A DNA stretch of 64,000 nt from JAABRB01 sp963735025 (GCA_963735025.1 CAVTJG010000008.1:434001-498000), one strand, 5' to 3'. Counted from the stretch's first letter, positions 22,333 through 31,227 are shown. Translations and numbers: made by a program. Notes: generated by a model not told the origin, from the letters alone.

Positions 22333-22827
22333 TCAGGGACGCGCGCCGATTCCGGCTGCGGCCGTCAGACTTCCCGGCACCCGCAGTTCCATGCTGAGCG
22401 CCGCTGCCGCACGCTCGTCGAAGCCCTTCTGCGGCTCGGTCGGAATCACTTTCACGCCTTCGGGGTACTGCGCCCGGTTGTCGTCAATGATGACCCACGG
22501 TGCGTCCGATGCGCCGTGGCGCTTCAGATAGCCGAGTACCTCGCGCAACCGGTAGTGCTTGACGAGGCCGGGCGCCTCGGGCGTCACCCCGACGATCCGC
22601 GGCCCGATGTCCGGGGAAAACATCTTCCGGAGCGAATCGAGCGACAGCCCGAGCCGCCAGATCGACGCGATGACGACGCGTGCGTGCGGATGCTCGCGCA
22701 GCACGTTCTCGAATTGCTCGCGGCAGTCCGCGTCGAACTTGAACGGTTTCGAGCTGAGTCGCCGCATGACGCCATCGAAATCGAGGAAGACATACACGCG
22801 CGGTTCGCTGTTCTGGGTAAGTGTCAT
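22333..22827 (-). CDS. HAD-like hydrolase resembling the HAD domain of RNA-repair proteins
   Basis: 164 residues. The nucleophile motif FLDFDGVM near residue 15 is the DxD of the HAD superfamily; IASIWR supplies motif II and IIDDNRAQYP motif IV acidic residues. There is no large cap domain. The overall pattern resembles the small HAD domain described in Swiss Army Knife RNA-repair proteins. A phosphatase on small phosphate esters or nucleic acid ends is plausible. The gene precedes the VOC gene in a likely two-gene operon. Neither partner identifies the substrate. Confidence 0.75.
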   Translation of the reverse strand: MTLTQNSEPRVYVFLDFDGVMRRLSSKPFKFDADCREQFENVLREHPHARVVIASIWRLGLSLDSLRKMFSPDIGPRIVGVTPEAPGLVKHYRLREVLGYLKRHGASDAPWVIIDDNRAQYPEGVKVIPTEPQKGFDERAAAALSMELRVPGSLTAAAGIGARP

Positions 22828-23149
22828 TTGGGAATCCTGCAGGGGCTCGCGCGTGGCTCGCCAGTCTAAACCAAAGCCATATCGTTGCGGAGTCCGGGCC
22901 GTTCCGCACTCCGGTCCGGATGCTCCTGGAACTTGGACAGCTCGAATCGTGCTGGTTTCAAATCTGGCGCGAAATTACCGGACGGGCGATCCGCGGAAAA
23001 GGTGATATTCACATTTGCGGTGAGTGGCACGGTTCGAGCGTGAAGCATTTCGCATGAATTCCCGCCTGTGACTCCCGCCTGTCTTCCCGAGTGTCCGGAC
23101 TTCGACGCCTCGCCCCATGGCAACGTTCCGACAGTGGTGCAAGCACCCG
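22828..23149. other. Intergenic region, no gene seen
   Basis: 322 bases between two minus-strand genes. GC-rich with a few short repeats (GACTCCCGCCTGT, TTCCCGCCTGT near 23061-23085) that resemble degraded fragments of the dispersed palindrome. No RNA gene or terminator was recognised. Confidence 0.4.
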
Positions 23150-23689
23150 TCAGCCTGCAGGTTTCGTGCCGATTTCGGCCGCCGGCCACAGTCGCCGCAG
23201 CGCCGCCTGGAATTCCCAGGGGTCGGCCGGGGTCACCACGACCTTGCGCTTGGGAAGATCCAGCACGACCGCCCGCACCGGGTCAGTAGCGTAGGCACGA
23301 TAGCGTCCCAGCTTCCGGTTGCTGAAGAGACCCGCGATGCAGAAAAAACCGCTGTTGCCGAACAGTCGCGTCGACTTCTCGGTCGCTTCATGATCGGCCC
23401 ACGCCGCGCGCAGGTCATCGAGCGGAATGCGGTCCGCCCAAATCAGACGCTCCACGTGCAGTCCGTTCGCGTCGAGCCGGTAGCCGCGGATGATGAACAG
23501 GGCCCCCAGCGCGATCAACACACACCCGACGATCGACGCGATCGCCGGCACCAGCAGTTCCTTCTGCGGCTGCACGGAATACATCGCGAACGGCAGCCCG
23601 AGCAGCACCATGCTCACCAGTGCCGTCCCGGTCCGCAGCCGGAGCGCCCAGGGTGCGTCGAAATGATTCATGCGCGAATTCTGGCGCAA
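23150..23689 (-). CDS. Small membrane protein with PH-like C-terminus
   Basis: 179 residues from 23689, or 173 from MNHFDAPW at 23671. Two hydrophobic helices (about 22-40 and 47-68) form a hairpin. A predicted beta-rich domain follows, beginning GYRLDANGLHVERLIW and ending with a WEFQAALRRLWP helix, the arrangement of bacterial PH-domain membrane proteins. The FSNRKLGRYRAYATDP stretch is also typical of this group. The function is unknown. It stands alone on the minus strand between an intergenic gap and the dioxygenase gene. Confidence 0.6.
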   Translation of the reverse strand: MRQNSRMNHFDAPWALRLRTGTALVSMVLLGLPFAMYSVQPQKELLVPAIASIVGCVLIALGALFIIRGYRLDANGLHVERLIWADRIPLDDLRAAWADHEATEKSTRLFGNSGFFCIAGLFSNRKLGRYRAYATDPVRAVVLDLPKRKVVVTPADPWEFQAALRRLWPAAEIGTKPAG

Positions 23690-23780
23690 AGTCGCCCGGC
23701 GCGCCGCGGGCCTTCCAGACTCGATCTGCCGATCTGCGATCGGTTAGCATTCACGTGAGCCCATCCTTTCAAGACGCTTC

Positions 23781-24770
23781 ATGGCCCATCTCGTCGCCGC
23801 ATTCGGCACTTCGCACAGCCCCGCGCTCAACAGTCCGGCCGAGGATTTTCCCGCGCACGCCAAGCGCGATGCGGCCTACCCCAATCATCTGGACTTGTCA
23901 GGAAATCCGACAACCTTCGCGGAGCTGGTCGCCAGTGCGAGTCCCGGGATCGCCGCGGAGATCACGCCGCAGCGTATCGCCGCGCGCGTGGCCGCGTGCG
24001 CCCGGCACATCGAACGGCTGGGCGACGCCATCGCGGCGGCACGCCTCGACGCGCTCGTGATTGTGGGCGACGACCAGCACGAGCAGTACCGGGACGACAA
24101 CCTCCCGGCCTTTCTGGTCTACTGGGGCGAGCGGATCACCAACACGATCTCCGATCTTCCCGACTCTGCCCCCGAGTACTGGAAGCGCGCCCGCGCCCAG
24201 TATCACGAGCCGGACGGACCACGCGACTATCCGGTTGCTGCTGCGCTCGGCCGGCACATCATCGAGACGCTGATCGAGCGTGAGTTCGACGTCGCCCACG
24301 CGCGGACTCTGATGCGGCCGCGCGGAGAGGGGCACGCGTTCGGGTTCGTCCACCGACGGCTCATGCGCGACGCCGTGATTCCCATCGTGCCGGTCGCGGT
24401 CAATACCTACTATCCGCCCAATCAGCCCCGCCCGGCGCGCTGCTTTCGCCTGGGGCAGGCTATCCGGGCGGCGATCGAGAGCTGCCCCGGCGATCAGCGC
24501 GTCGGCGTCATCGCGTCCGGCGGACTGAGCCATTTCACGGTTAACGAGCCGCTCGACCGAGGCGTGCTGGACGCATGCCGTGCGGGCGACGGCGCGCGCC
24601 TCGCAGCAACGCCGACCAGCCAACTCAACTCCGGAAATTCGGAGATCCGCAACTGGATTGTGGCTGCCGGCGCGGCCGAAGGGCTGACCACACGCTGGCA
24701 GGAATACGAACCCTTCTACCGCACGCCAGCCGGCACGGGCTGCGCGATGGCGTTTGCCGAGTGGGGCTGA
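23781..24770 (+). CDS. Class III extradiol ring-cleavage dioxygenase (LigB/AmnB-like)
   Basis: 329 residues. Class III extradiol enzymes use Fe(II) to open catecholic rings. Conserved features seen: FGTSHSP with the first metal-binding His near residue 12, LVIVGDDQHEQYRDD in the core strand-loop, GEGHAFGFVH and the GGLSHF motif carrying the catalytic His. The length matches protocatechuate 4,5- or 2,3-dihydroxyphenylpropionate-like catalytic subunits. No alpha subunit or meta-pathway genes are adjacent, so the substrate is unassigned. The start at 23781 gives the conserved N-terminus MAHLVAAFGTSHSP. Confidence 0.88.
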   Translation: MAHLVAAFGTSHSPALNSPAEDFPAHAKRDAAYPNHLDLSGNPTTFAELVASASPGIAAEITPQRIAARVAACARHIERLGDAIAAARLDALVIVGDDQHEQYRDDNLPAFLVYWGERITNTISDLPDSAPEYWKRARAQYHEPDGPRDYPVAAALGRHIIETLIEREFDVAHARTLMRPRGEGHAFGFVHRRLMRDAVIPIVPVAVNTYYPPNQPRPARCFRLGQAIRAAIESCPGDQRVGVIASGGLSHFTVNEPLDRGVLDACRAGDGARLAATPTSQLNSGNSEIRNWIVAAGAAEGLTTRWQEYEPFYRTPAGTGCAMAFAEWG

Positions 24771-24831
24771 ACGCGCATCGTTCACGCGGCTGCCTCGCGT
24801 AACAAAAATTAACAATTCGAACACGCCACAC

Positions 24832-24868
24832 CGTTGACACAAAATTTCACGATCGTGCCATGTCAACG
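24832..24868. promoter_or_regulatory. 8-bp inverted repeat CGTTGACA/TGTCAACG with inner CACGATCGTG palindrome
   Basis: CGTTGACA (24832-24839) and TGTCAACG (24861-24868) are perfect inverted copies around a spacer that holds the 10-bp palindrome CACGATCGTG (24848-24857). The region is AT-richer than its surroundings and lies just upstream of a small gene. It could be an operator or an RNA hairpin. TTGACA alone has no matching -10. Confidence 0.45.
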
Positions 24869-24894
24869 TCATCTGATTCGCGGATAAACTCGTT

Positions 24895-25191
24895 ATGTAT
24901 TGGGAAGCGGCGCGGATCGGCGCGTCGTCTTTACCCGACAACGTGGAACGCGACATGGCAACCGGCCGCTACGACGACGAGTCCTGCCCCAGCGAATGGG
25001 CCGAGTACAACGTCGTGCCCGAGCTCATCGCGCAACCCGCGGTGCTCACCCCGTTTGCCCGCCATGCGATCGTCGCGCTCGCACGCAAGAAATCCGACGC
25101 CAGCAAATCCGCCCCGGATCGCAAGCTCCAGGGCGTACCGCTCGATGCGCTGGAATCGCCGGGCTGGCCCCCGGCGCTCCTGCGCTCCTGA
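24895..25191 (+). CDS. Hypothetical small protein
   Basis: 98 residues from ATG 24895, or 78 from ATG 24955 (MATGRYDDES). No membrane helix, signal peptide or known motif. The sequence is acidic at the N-terminus (YDDESCPSEWAEYN) and basic near LARKKSDASKS. Codon use follows the neighbours, supporting coding in this frame. Neither start has a strong Shine-Dalgarno. The gene sits between the dioxygenase and the CBS-BON gene. No function can be proposed. Confidence 0.5.
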   Translation: MYWEAARIGASSLPDNVERDMATGRYDDESCPSEWAEYNVVPELIAQPAVLTPFARHAIVALARKKSDASKSAPDRKLQGVPLDALESPGWPPALLRS

Positions 25192-25305
25192 CCGCCCTTA
25201 GTTCGGGGCACCCCTCTCTCGCAGCACCGGCGTCCGGGGTGCAAGCCCCCCGCGGACTTGGGTATGATCGAGGTCCGACACCCGTCCGCGGAGGATAGTG
25301 ACCCC

Positions 25306-25992
25306 ATGAAAGCGAGCGACGTGATGACGCACACCGTGATGACGGTGGCGCCCGAGACCATGGTGCCAGATATCGCCCAGCTGATGCTGAACCGGCGGGT
25401 GAGTGGATTGCCGGTCGTCGACGAAAAAGGCGCAGTCATCGGTGTCGTGAGCGAGGGAGACCTCATCCACCGTCCCGAGATCGGCACCGACAAGCCGCGC
25501 TCGCGGTGGCTGCGCTTTTTCCTCTCGGACGAGGACCTGGCGCGCAGTTACGTGAAAACCCACGGCTTGCGGGCGAAGGACATCATGACTCAGCCTGCGG
25601 AAACCGTCCCGCCGGATGCCGATCTCGCCCAGGTGGTCCGCGTGCTCGATGCAAAGCGGATCAAGCGCGTGTTCGTCGTGGACAAGCGCCGGCTGGTGGG
25701 AGTCATCACCCGCGCCGACTTGCTACGTGCCATGCACGCGCGCGAGGAGCTGGCGGCCAAAGCCGTCCCGCCTGGCGATCAGGAGATTCGCAGCCTCATC
25801 CTGAAGGCGATCGGGGAACAGAGCGATTGGGCGGACGGCACCGTGATCAATGTCCAGGTGGCCGACGGCGTCGCCCACCTCTGGGGAAGCATCGAATACG
25901 AATCCCAGCGGAAAGCGCTGCTGATACTGGTCGAGAACGTGCCCGGCGTCAAGTCGGTCGAGCCGCACCTCGTGCACCGGCTGGCGGGCTGA
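25306..25992 (+). CDS. Two-CBS plus BON domain protein
   Basis: 228 residues from ATG 25306, chosen because GGAGGA lies 9 nt upstream; an upstream in-frame start at 25258 has no such site. Two CBS motifs (about residues 5-60 and 95-150) contain GLPVVDEKGAVIGVVSEGDL and KRVFVVDKRRLVGVITRADL, the fold that binds adenosine nucleotides. A C-terminal BON domain (about 165-225) contains VADGVAHLWGSI and VPGVKSVEPHLV. CBS-BON proteins are soluble and are inferred to sense energy charge or stress; the partner is unknown. A 7-bp hairpin (CCCTTGT/ACAAGGG, 26027-26047) lies just downstream and may end the transcript or belong to the IS110 end. Confidence 0.88.
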   Translation: MKASDVMTHTVMTVAPETMVPDIAQLMLNRRVSGLPVVDEKGAVIGVVSEGDLIHRPEIGTDKPRSRWLRFFLSDEDLARSYVKTHGLRAKDIMTQPAETVPPDADLAQVVRVLDAKRIKRVFVVDKRRLVGVITRADLLRAMHAREELAAKAVPPGDQEIRSLILKAIGEQSDWADGTVINVQVADGVAHLWGSIEYESQRKALLILVENVPGVKSVEPHLVHRLAG

Positions 25993-26019
25993 TCGCGCAA
26001 CCACCCCCCGCCCTGCGGG

Positions 26020-26208
26020 CGGACCCCTTGTATGTCCAACAAGGGTTATCGTAGTCGTGGCAGTACCGGCCGGGCAAACCGACGGACCCCCAGGGTTTCC
26101 AAGCCCGCTAAGGAGCATGGGTTGTCCGGCCGTTTCTCTTTGCATAGCCCGAACGGTTGCGCGAGTCAGAGCTCGCATTGTCGCAAGGATGGGACGCGAG
26201 GAGGCACG
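26020..26208 (+). ncRNA. Candidate bridge RNA region of the IS110 element
   Basis: IS110-group elements encode a guide (bridge) RNA in the non-coding end next to the transposase. Here the upstream segment contains hairpins CCCTTGT/ACAAGGG (26027-26047) and GCGAG/CTCGC (around 26161-26176) and no coding signal. Only position and the presence of stems support this; the target-binding and donor-binding loops were not identified. Confidence 0.35.
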
Positions 26209-27153
26209 ATGAACGACAAGCCAGTGGTGGGAATCGATGTGTCTAAGGGGCAGCTCGATGTTGCAGTGCTGCCTGGTTCGCAGCGGTTGCAGTTTGCCAA
26301 TGACGCGCCAGGCGTTGGTGAACTGGTGCGCCAGCTTCAAGCCGCCCAGGCCGAACTGGTGGTCATGGAGGCCACCGGGGGCTATGAGACTGTGGCGGCT
26401 ACAGCCATTGCCGGTGCGGGGCTTCGTCTGGCGGTGGTCAATCCGCGCCAGGTGCGTGACTTTGCGCGCGCCACGGGAAGGCTCGCCAAGACCGACCGCA
26501 TCGACGCGGAGTTGATCGCTGCCTTTGCCCAGGCGGTGGAGCCGCAGATCACGGTGCTGCCCGATGAGGACACGCGCGCACTCGAGGCGCTGTTGAACAG
26601 GCGCGCCCAGCTCATCGCCATGCGCACTCAGGAATCGAACCGGCTTGGCCTGAGTACCGGAGTGATGCGCAAGCAGATCAAGACCCACATCGCCTGGCTC
26701 GATCGGGCGATCGGTGCGCTGGACATCGATCTCACCGCCAAGCTTCGCAACTCCCCGGCCTGGCGTACTCGGGACGATCTGCTGCAGAGCATGAAGGGGG
26801 TGGGCCCGATCACCTCGGGCACGCTCATGAGTGCGCTCCCGGAGCTTGGGCACCTTGACCGGCGTGCGATCGCCGCACTGGTCGGGGTGGCTCCGTTCAA
26901 CCGCGACAGCGGCACGCTGCGCGGTCGACGTGCGATCTGGGGTGGGCGCGCACGGGTGCGCGCCGTGCTCTACATGGCGGCCACCAGCGCGGTGCGCTCC
27001 AACCCGGTGATCCGGGCCTGCTACCAGCGTCTGATCGAACGAGGCAAGCCGCACAAAGTCGCCATGGTCGCCTGCATGCGCAAAATGCTGACCATTCTCA
27101 ATGCCATGGCGCGTACCAACACCCCCTGGACCCCCAATTTCCAGGAGACATAA
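26209..27153 (+). CDS. IS110-family transposase
   Basis: 314 residues from ATG 26209, which follows a GAGGAGG site; the longer reading from 26032 runs through non-coding IS sequence. The N-terminal RuvC-like DEDD domain shows GIDVSKGQLDV, EATGGYE and KTDRIDAELIA with the acidic residues in place. The C-terminal Transposase_20 domain shows MKGVGPITSGTLMSALPELG and the Ser-containing RDSGTLRGRR stretch with the expected spacing. The protein is full length with no stop or frameshift, so it may be active. It should act with a guide RNA encoded next to it. Confidence 0.93.
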   Translation: MNDKPVVGIDVSKGQLDVAVLPGSQRLQFANDAPGVGELVRQLQAAQAELVVMEATGGYETVAATAIAGAGLRLAVVNPRQVRDFARATGRLAKTDRIDAELIAAFAQAVEPQITVLPDEDTRALEALLNRRAQLIAMRTQESNRLGLSTGVMRKQIKTHIAWLDRAIGALDIDLTAKLRNSPAWRTRDDLLQSMKGVGPITSGTLMSALPELGHLDRRAIAALVGVAPFNRDSGTLRGRRAIWGGRARVRAVLYMAATSAVRSNPVIRACYQRLIERGKPHKVAMVACMRKMLTILNAMARTNTPWTPNFQET

Positions 27154-27207
27154 CCGAACACGGTTGCTCCTTGGAAAGGAGGGGAAAAGCGCCTTGCAGC
27201 GCGTCTC

Positions 27208-28305
27208 CTACTCTGCGCGAAACCGAACGAGCACCTCCGGATCCGGATCCGCACCCAGGCCCGGCCCCACGGGGAGCGCAAGCATTCCGTGCACGGGGTC
27301 GAGCGTCGTCCCGTAGAGCTTCGCGTCGGGCCACACATAGAAATACTCGAACCACGCTTCCTGCCCGTAGGCCGCAATGAGCTGCAGCGTGGCAAGCGCG
27401 CCCGGGCCGAAGTAGGGTGAATGCGGCGCGAGGCGCACGTTACGCGTCTCGGCGAGCGCCATCACCTTGAGAAACTCGGTGACACCACCGACCTTCGTCA
27501 CGGACGGCTGCGCGAATTGCACGGCCTGCGCGTCGAGCATCGACTCGAACTGGGTGGCGAAGCAGAGATTCTCTCCCGCCGCGATCGGTATGCCGCACGC
27601 ATCCCCCACCGCGTGCAGCGCCCGATGATCCTCGGGCGGGAACACCGGCTCTTCGAACCACGTGAGCTCGTGCGCCTGAAAGCGCTTGCCCGCGGCAATG
27701 GCTTCGTGCAATCGCCACTCGCAGTTCACGTCGAGCAGGAGCGCAACGTCGCGCGGCACTGTGTTGCGCGCGGCCGTGATCGCGTCGTCAGCAACTTCGT
27801 GCAACTTGATCACACCGAATCCCTCTTCGAGCGCGCGCTGGCAATACTGCGAGATGAGCGTCGGATTGGCGTAGCGCAACAGGCTCGCGTAGCACGCGAC
27901 CGCGGTGCGCCGCGCACCGCCGATCAACCGGTGCATCGGCAATCGCGCGGCCTTGCCCGCGAGATCCCAGAGCGCGATATCGAGTCCGGACAGCGCGAAT
28001 GCCGTGATGCCAAAGCGGCCGAAGATGTGGAGCTGCTTCTGGATGCGTGTGTGCAGCCCGGTGATGTCCGCGGCGTCGTGACCGATCGCGAGCGGCGCGA
28101 TCATGTCGTTCACTGCCGCGGTGGTCGCGCGACGGCAGGTGTACGAGAACGCCTCGCCCCATCCGACGAGCCCCGACTCCGTCTCCACGCGCACGAGGCA
28201 GAAGTCGAGATTCTTCCACGACGCGCCGGTGCCGTGCGTCATCGCGTCGGCGCCGTAGGTAAAAGGAATCGCCAGCGGAACCGCTTCCACCGCAACAATC
28301 TTCAT
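27208..28305 (-). CDS. Enolase-superfamily (mandelate racemase/muconate lactonizing-like) protein
   Basis: 365 residues. An N-terminal capping domain is followed by a TIM barrel with metal-binding acids at LLLDVNCEW, WFEEP and AAGEN. The usual KxK position reads KLHE, so the second-strand base differs from classical mandelate racemase. HSPYFGPG near residue 300 carries a His typical of the family. Such enzymes remove a proton alpha to a carboxylate, giving epimerization, dehydration or cycloisomerization. The start overlaps the stop of the upstream CoA-ligase gene by four bases (ATGA), showing an operon. The substrate is unknown, probably a small hydroxy or aromatic acid. Confidence 0.88.
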   Translation of the reverse strand: MKIVAVEAVPLAIPFTYGADAMTHGTGASWKNLDFCLVRVETESGLVGWGEAFSYTCRRATTAAVNDMIAPLAIGHDAADITGLHTRIQKQLHIFGRFGITAFALSGLDIALWDLAGKAARLPMHRLIGGARRTAVACYASLLRYANPTLISQYCQRALEEGFGVIKLHEVADDAITAARNTVPRDVALLLDVNCEWRLHEAIAAGKRFQAHELTWFEEPVFPPEDHRALHAVGDACGIPIAAGENLCFATQFESMLDAQAVQFAQPSVTKVGGVTEFLKVMALAETRNVRLAPHSPYFGPGALATLQLIAAYGQEAWFEYFYVWPDAKLYGTTLDPVHGMLALPVGPGLGADPDPEVLVRFRAE

Positions 28306-30275
28306 CTGGATTTCGCCAGCAGTTCGGCGAGCCGGCCCTTGATGATCTTGCGCGTCGGCGTGAGCGGCATCTCGGCGACCGTCTCCAGTCGCTCGGGCAA
28401 CTTGTACTTGGCGATGCCACGCTCGAGGAGGTAGGCGCAGAGGTCCTCCAGCGTAGGGGCTTTATCCGCGCGCGGGACGATGAAGCAGCAGGCCTTCTCG
28501 CCGACGACCGGATCCGCCACCGGCACGATCGCCGCCTGCATCACGGCTGGGTGGGCGTCGAGCAGGTCCTCGACGTCGCGCGGGTTGTACTTCACGCCGC
28601 CGCGGTTGATGACGTCCTTGCTGCGCCCGGTGATCCGGACGTTTCCCGCCGGGTCGATGATCGCCAGGTCGCCGGTGCGAAACCAACCGTCGCCGGTGAA
28701 CGCTCCCGCGTTGGCTTCCGCATTGTCGAAGTACCCCGGAAACATCAGGCTGCCCCGTACCTGAAACTCGCCCTCCTCGCCCGCAGCGAGGGGTGCTCCA
28801 TTGGCGCCCGCCACACGCACTTCGGTGCCCGGGCTGACCCTGCCCGCCGTGGTCGCGGAGATCTCGAGCGGATCGTCGGGACGCGTGTACAGGCCGGCCT
28901 GCGTCTCGGTCATGCCCCAGAGCTGCGTGAAACGTCCATTGGGAAGCTTGGCGGCGACTGCACGCGCGAGGTCGGGCGGGCAGGCGCTGCCGGAACAGAT
29001 GACGAGCCGGAGGCTCGCGAGGTCGGTGCCGTCGAGCTGCCCGGACTTCTGCAGGGCGGCGAGATGCGCCGGCCCGGTGAAAAGGACGGTCGGTCTGCCC
29101 TCCGCGATTGCCCTGGCCAAATCCGGCGGCGTGAACGCGGGCAGCAGCAGGCTCGCCGCGCCAGTCGCCAGCGCCAGGTGAAAGCTGTAGAGCCCGAAGA
29201 GGTGTGTGTACGGCGGCGCGGACAGAATGATGTCGATCGACGTGATGCGGTGTTCCGGCGCACCGAGGCGCGCGTTGCCGAGCATCGCCTGGTAGGTGAG
29301 CGGAACCGCCTTCGGGCTCGCGCTGGTGCCCGAGGTGTAGAGGAGCAGAAACGGGTCGGCCGGCATCGGCGCGACGTCGACAGGTAGCGCGCCCTTGCTC
29401 GCGGCCAGACTCGCAAAAGAAGCTGCCCCTTCCACGGGCTCCCCGAGCGCGATCACATGCTCCAGCGCGGCAAGACCGGGCTTCATGGCAAGCGCCGCCG
29501 CAACAGGAGCGTAGTCCTTCAACGCGGACATGCATATGAAGGCACGGGCACGGGAATGCGCAAGCAGCGTCCGCAACTCGGCCGCGCGATAGGGCATGTG
29601 AGCGGTCGACATCACGGCGCCGATCCGCGCGATGGCGAGATACGCGACGATGAACTCGGGCACGTTCGGCAACTGCACGGTGACCACGTCCCCGCGCCCG
29701 ATGCCGAGCGCGGTCAGGCCCACCGCAAATCGCCCGGCGCGTGTGGCGAGCTCTGCGTAGCTCACGTCTTCGCCGGTTCCCGTCAGCGCCGTGCGTGCAC
29801 CCGCATCCGCCACGCGCGATGCGAGCCACCCCGTGAGCGTGTCGTTGCCCCACCTGCCGGTGCGCACGAACTCCGCCACTCGCGCCGGATCGAAGTGAAT
29901 CGCTTCACGCAGGGCAAGCGCATCCGCCCGGAACCCGACGCGGTCCATGGGCGCGACGGACCGGTCCGCACGGAACCGGTTGCCCCGCCCGAGCTCGTAG
30001 AGCCGGTGATAGTTGCGTCGGCGGAAGCGGCGCACCTCGGTGACGACGCGGATGGCGAGCACCTGGTCGCGCGTCAGCCCGAGCACAGCAGCGATCTGCG
30101 CGTCGCTCATGCCAAGATCGGGGCGCTGCGCCTCGTACGCCGCGAACTCGCGCTTGCGGATCGGATCGCCACGCCGGATCTGGACGTTGTTGCTCAGCGA
30201 CCAGACCGCGTCGGCATAGGTCGCGATCATCGCCTCGGTGACGCCGATCTGCTCGAAGGAGAGCCCGCGCGGCAT
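28302..30275 (-). CDS. AMP-forming acyl-CoA synthetase with a ~130-residue N-terminal extension
   Basis: 657 residues from ATG 30275 (MPRGLSFEQ). Adenylate-forming motifs are complete: YTSGTSASPKAVP (P-loop), WGMTET, FRTGD, GRSKDVINRGG and the catalytic Lys in TPTRKIIKG near the C-terminus. It should activate a carboxylic acid to the acyl-CoA through an acyl-AMP. Residues 1-130, before the usual N-terminus, include a helix-turn-helix-like DAQIAAVLGLTRDQVLAIR and a basic RRFRRRNYHR segment not normal for the family. It starts 15 nt after the Fe-S gene and overlaps the next gene by four bases. A longer reading to 30542 overlaps the Fe-S gene and is rejected. Confidence 0.85.
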   Translation of the reverse strand: MPRGLSFEQIGVTEAMIATYADAVWSLSNNVQIRRGDPIRKREFAAYEAQRPDLGMSDAQIAAVLGLTRDQVLAIRVVTEVRRFRRRNYHRLYELGRGNRFRADRSVAPMDRVGFRADALALREAIHFDPARVAEFVRTGRWGNDTLTGWLASRVADAGARTALTGTGEDVSYAELATRAGRFAVGLTALGIGRGDVVTVQLPNVPEFIVAYLAIARIGAVMSTAHMPYRAAELRTLLAHSRARAFICMSALKDYAPVAAALAMKPGLAALEHVIALGEPVEGAASFASLAASKGALPVDVAPMPADPFLLLYTSGTSASPKAVPLTYQAMLGNARLGAPEHRITSIDIILSAPPYTHLFGLYSFHLALATGAASLLLPAFTPPDLARAIAEGRPTVLFTGPAHLAALQKSGQLDGTDLASLRLVICSGSACPPDLARAVAAKLPNGRFTQLWGMTETQAGLYTRPDDPLEISATTAGRVSPGTEVRVAGANGAPLAAGEEGEFQVRGSLMFPGYFDNAEANAGAFTGDGWFRTGDLAIIDPAGNVRITGRSKDVINRGGVKYNPRDVEDLLDAHPAVMQAAIVPVADPVVGEKACCFIVPRADKAPTLEDLCAYLLERGIAKYKLPERLETVAEMPLTPTRKIIKGRLAELLAKSR

Positions 30276-30289
30276 AGGTCTACGGCGCT

Positions 30290-31216
30290 TTACGCCTTCT
30301 TGTCGGCGGCAGTCGCGCGCCGGATCGGATCGGCAAGCGGCGCGCGCGTCGCGATCGGACACACGCGCATGCACTCGAAGCACTGTGCGAGCAGCCCGCC
30401 CGAGCCCACGGACATCTTGTACCAGAGCAGCGCATTGTCCGGATCGGAGAGCGCGCGCTCGCGTGCCGGTCCGTCGGCCGCTGCAAGCGCATCGGCGAGC
30501 ATCGCGGGCACCGCTTCGTACTGCTGCGTGAGCTCCGCGCACTTCGCCATGTCGTAGCGCATCTCGACCTGCTCGCCGCGCTCGTTGATGTCACCCGAGA
30601 GGCACTGCACCGGACAGAATTTCATGCAGGGCGTCTGTCCGGTCTTGCGATGCATGTCGACGCACGACGGCGCCGGGCAAGGGTTCGTGTCGAGGGGACT
30701 GTCCGGCGGCAGCCAGAGCTCGGTGAAGACCGACGCGTAGTACATGTAGCCGAACTCGGGGTGCAGCAGGATGTCACCCGCGAGCGACCGGGCACCGATT
30801 CCGGCCAGCTCAGCGTGCAGCTTCAAGCTCTGGAGCGGGATTCGGGCGCCGCCTTCCGGGTCCATGTCGGGCGGGCAATAGACCGACCGCGCACGAAACC
30901 GGCTCTCGATGTAGAACGAGCAGCCGTAGGCGATCCCGTAGGCCCTGCCTTCCGTGCTGCCGAAGTAGGCGAACGCCTTGGTCGGAACCGTCCAGGCGCC
31001 CTGGGTCTGGCCGCCAACGCCGATCGAGATGACCGATCGCACGCCCGGCAGGATGTCGGATGGCCGGTGGCCCGGCGGCGCCACGAGATCGATCGAATCG
31101 AGGTCCGCAACGCCCACTGCCAGCGCGCCCTTGCGCTTGCAGTATTCGACGATTTGCGCCTTGAGCGCTGCGGTGTCCGGATTTGCCGCAGCTTCGCGCG
31201 GCGCCCGCTCGTTCAT
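30290..31216 (-). CDS. 4Fe-4S QueG-like/reductase-related protein
   Basis: 308 residues from ATG 31216, with GGAGG placed 6 nt upstream. The N-terminal two thirds resemble the cobalamin-binding half of epoxyqueuosine reductases and reductive-dehalogenase relatives (GVADLDSIDLV, ARSLAGDILLHPEFGYMYYASVF). The C-terminal third has cysteine groups CPAPSC, CMKFCPVQC and CFECMRVCPI, enough for two iron-sulfur clusters although spacing differs from a textbook ferredoxin. A true QueG role is unlikely because the gene sits in a catabolic operon with an acyl-CoA ligase and an enolase-superfamily enzyme. A redox step in that pathway is a better guess. Confidence 0.72.
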   Translation of the reverse strand: MNERAPREAAANPDTAALKAQIVEYCKRKGALAVGVADLDSIDLVAPPGHRPSDILPGVRSVISIGVGGQTQGAWTVPTKAFAYFGSTEGRAYGIAYGCSFYIESRFRARSVYCPPDMDPEGGARIPLQSLKLHAELAGIGARSLAGDILLHPEFGYMYYASVFTELWLPPDSPLDTNPCPAPSCVDMHRKTGQTPCMKFCPVQCLSGDINERGEQVEMRYDMAKCAELTQQYEAVPAMLADALAAADGPARERALSDPDNALLWYKMSVGSGGLLAQCFECMRVCPIATRAPLADPIRRATAADKKA

Positions 31217-31227
31217 ATGAAGCCTCC

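Larger units (their letters stand above)
25993..27181 (+). mobile_element. IS110-family insertion sequence (approximate limits)
   Basis: A single DEDD transposase gene (26209-27153) is preceded by about 215 bp of structured non-coding DNA and followed by two short hairpins, AACCG/CGGTT (27152-27165) and CTCCTT/AAGGAG (27167-27181). IS110 elements lack long terminal inverted repeats and make no clear duplications, so the ends cannot be fixed from one copy. It sits between two convergent chromosomal genes. Confidence 0.7.

Noticed and set aside
24834..24862. TTGACA at 24834 as a sigma-70 -35 box
   Set aside because: No -10-like hexamer lies 16-18 bases downstream; the inverted repeat explains TTGACA better.
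30275..30542. 89-codon upstream extension of the acyl-CoA ligase
   Set aside because: It overlaps the Fe-S gene in another frame, is Arg-rich low-complexity, and ATG 30275 is just 15 nt after the Fe-S stop.
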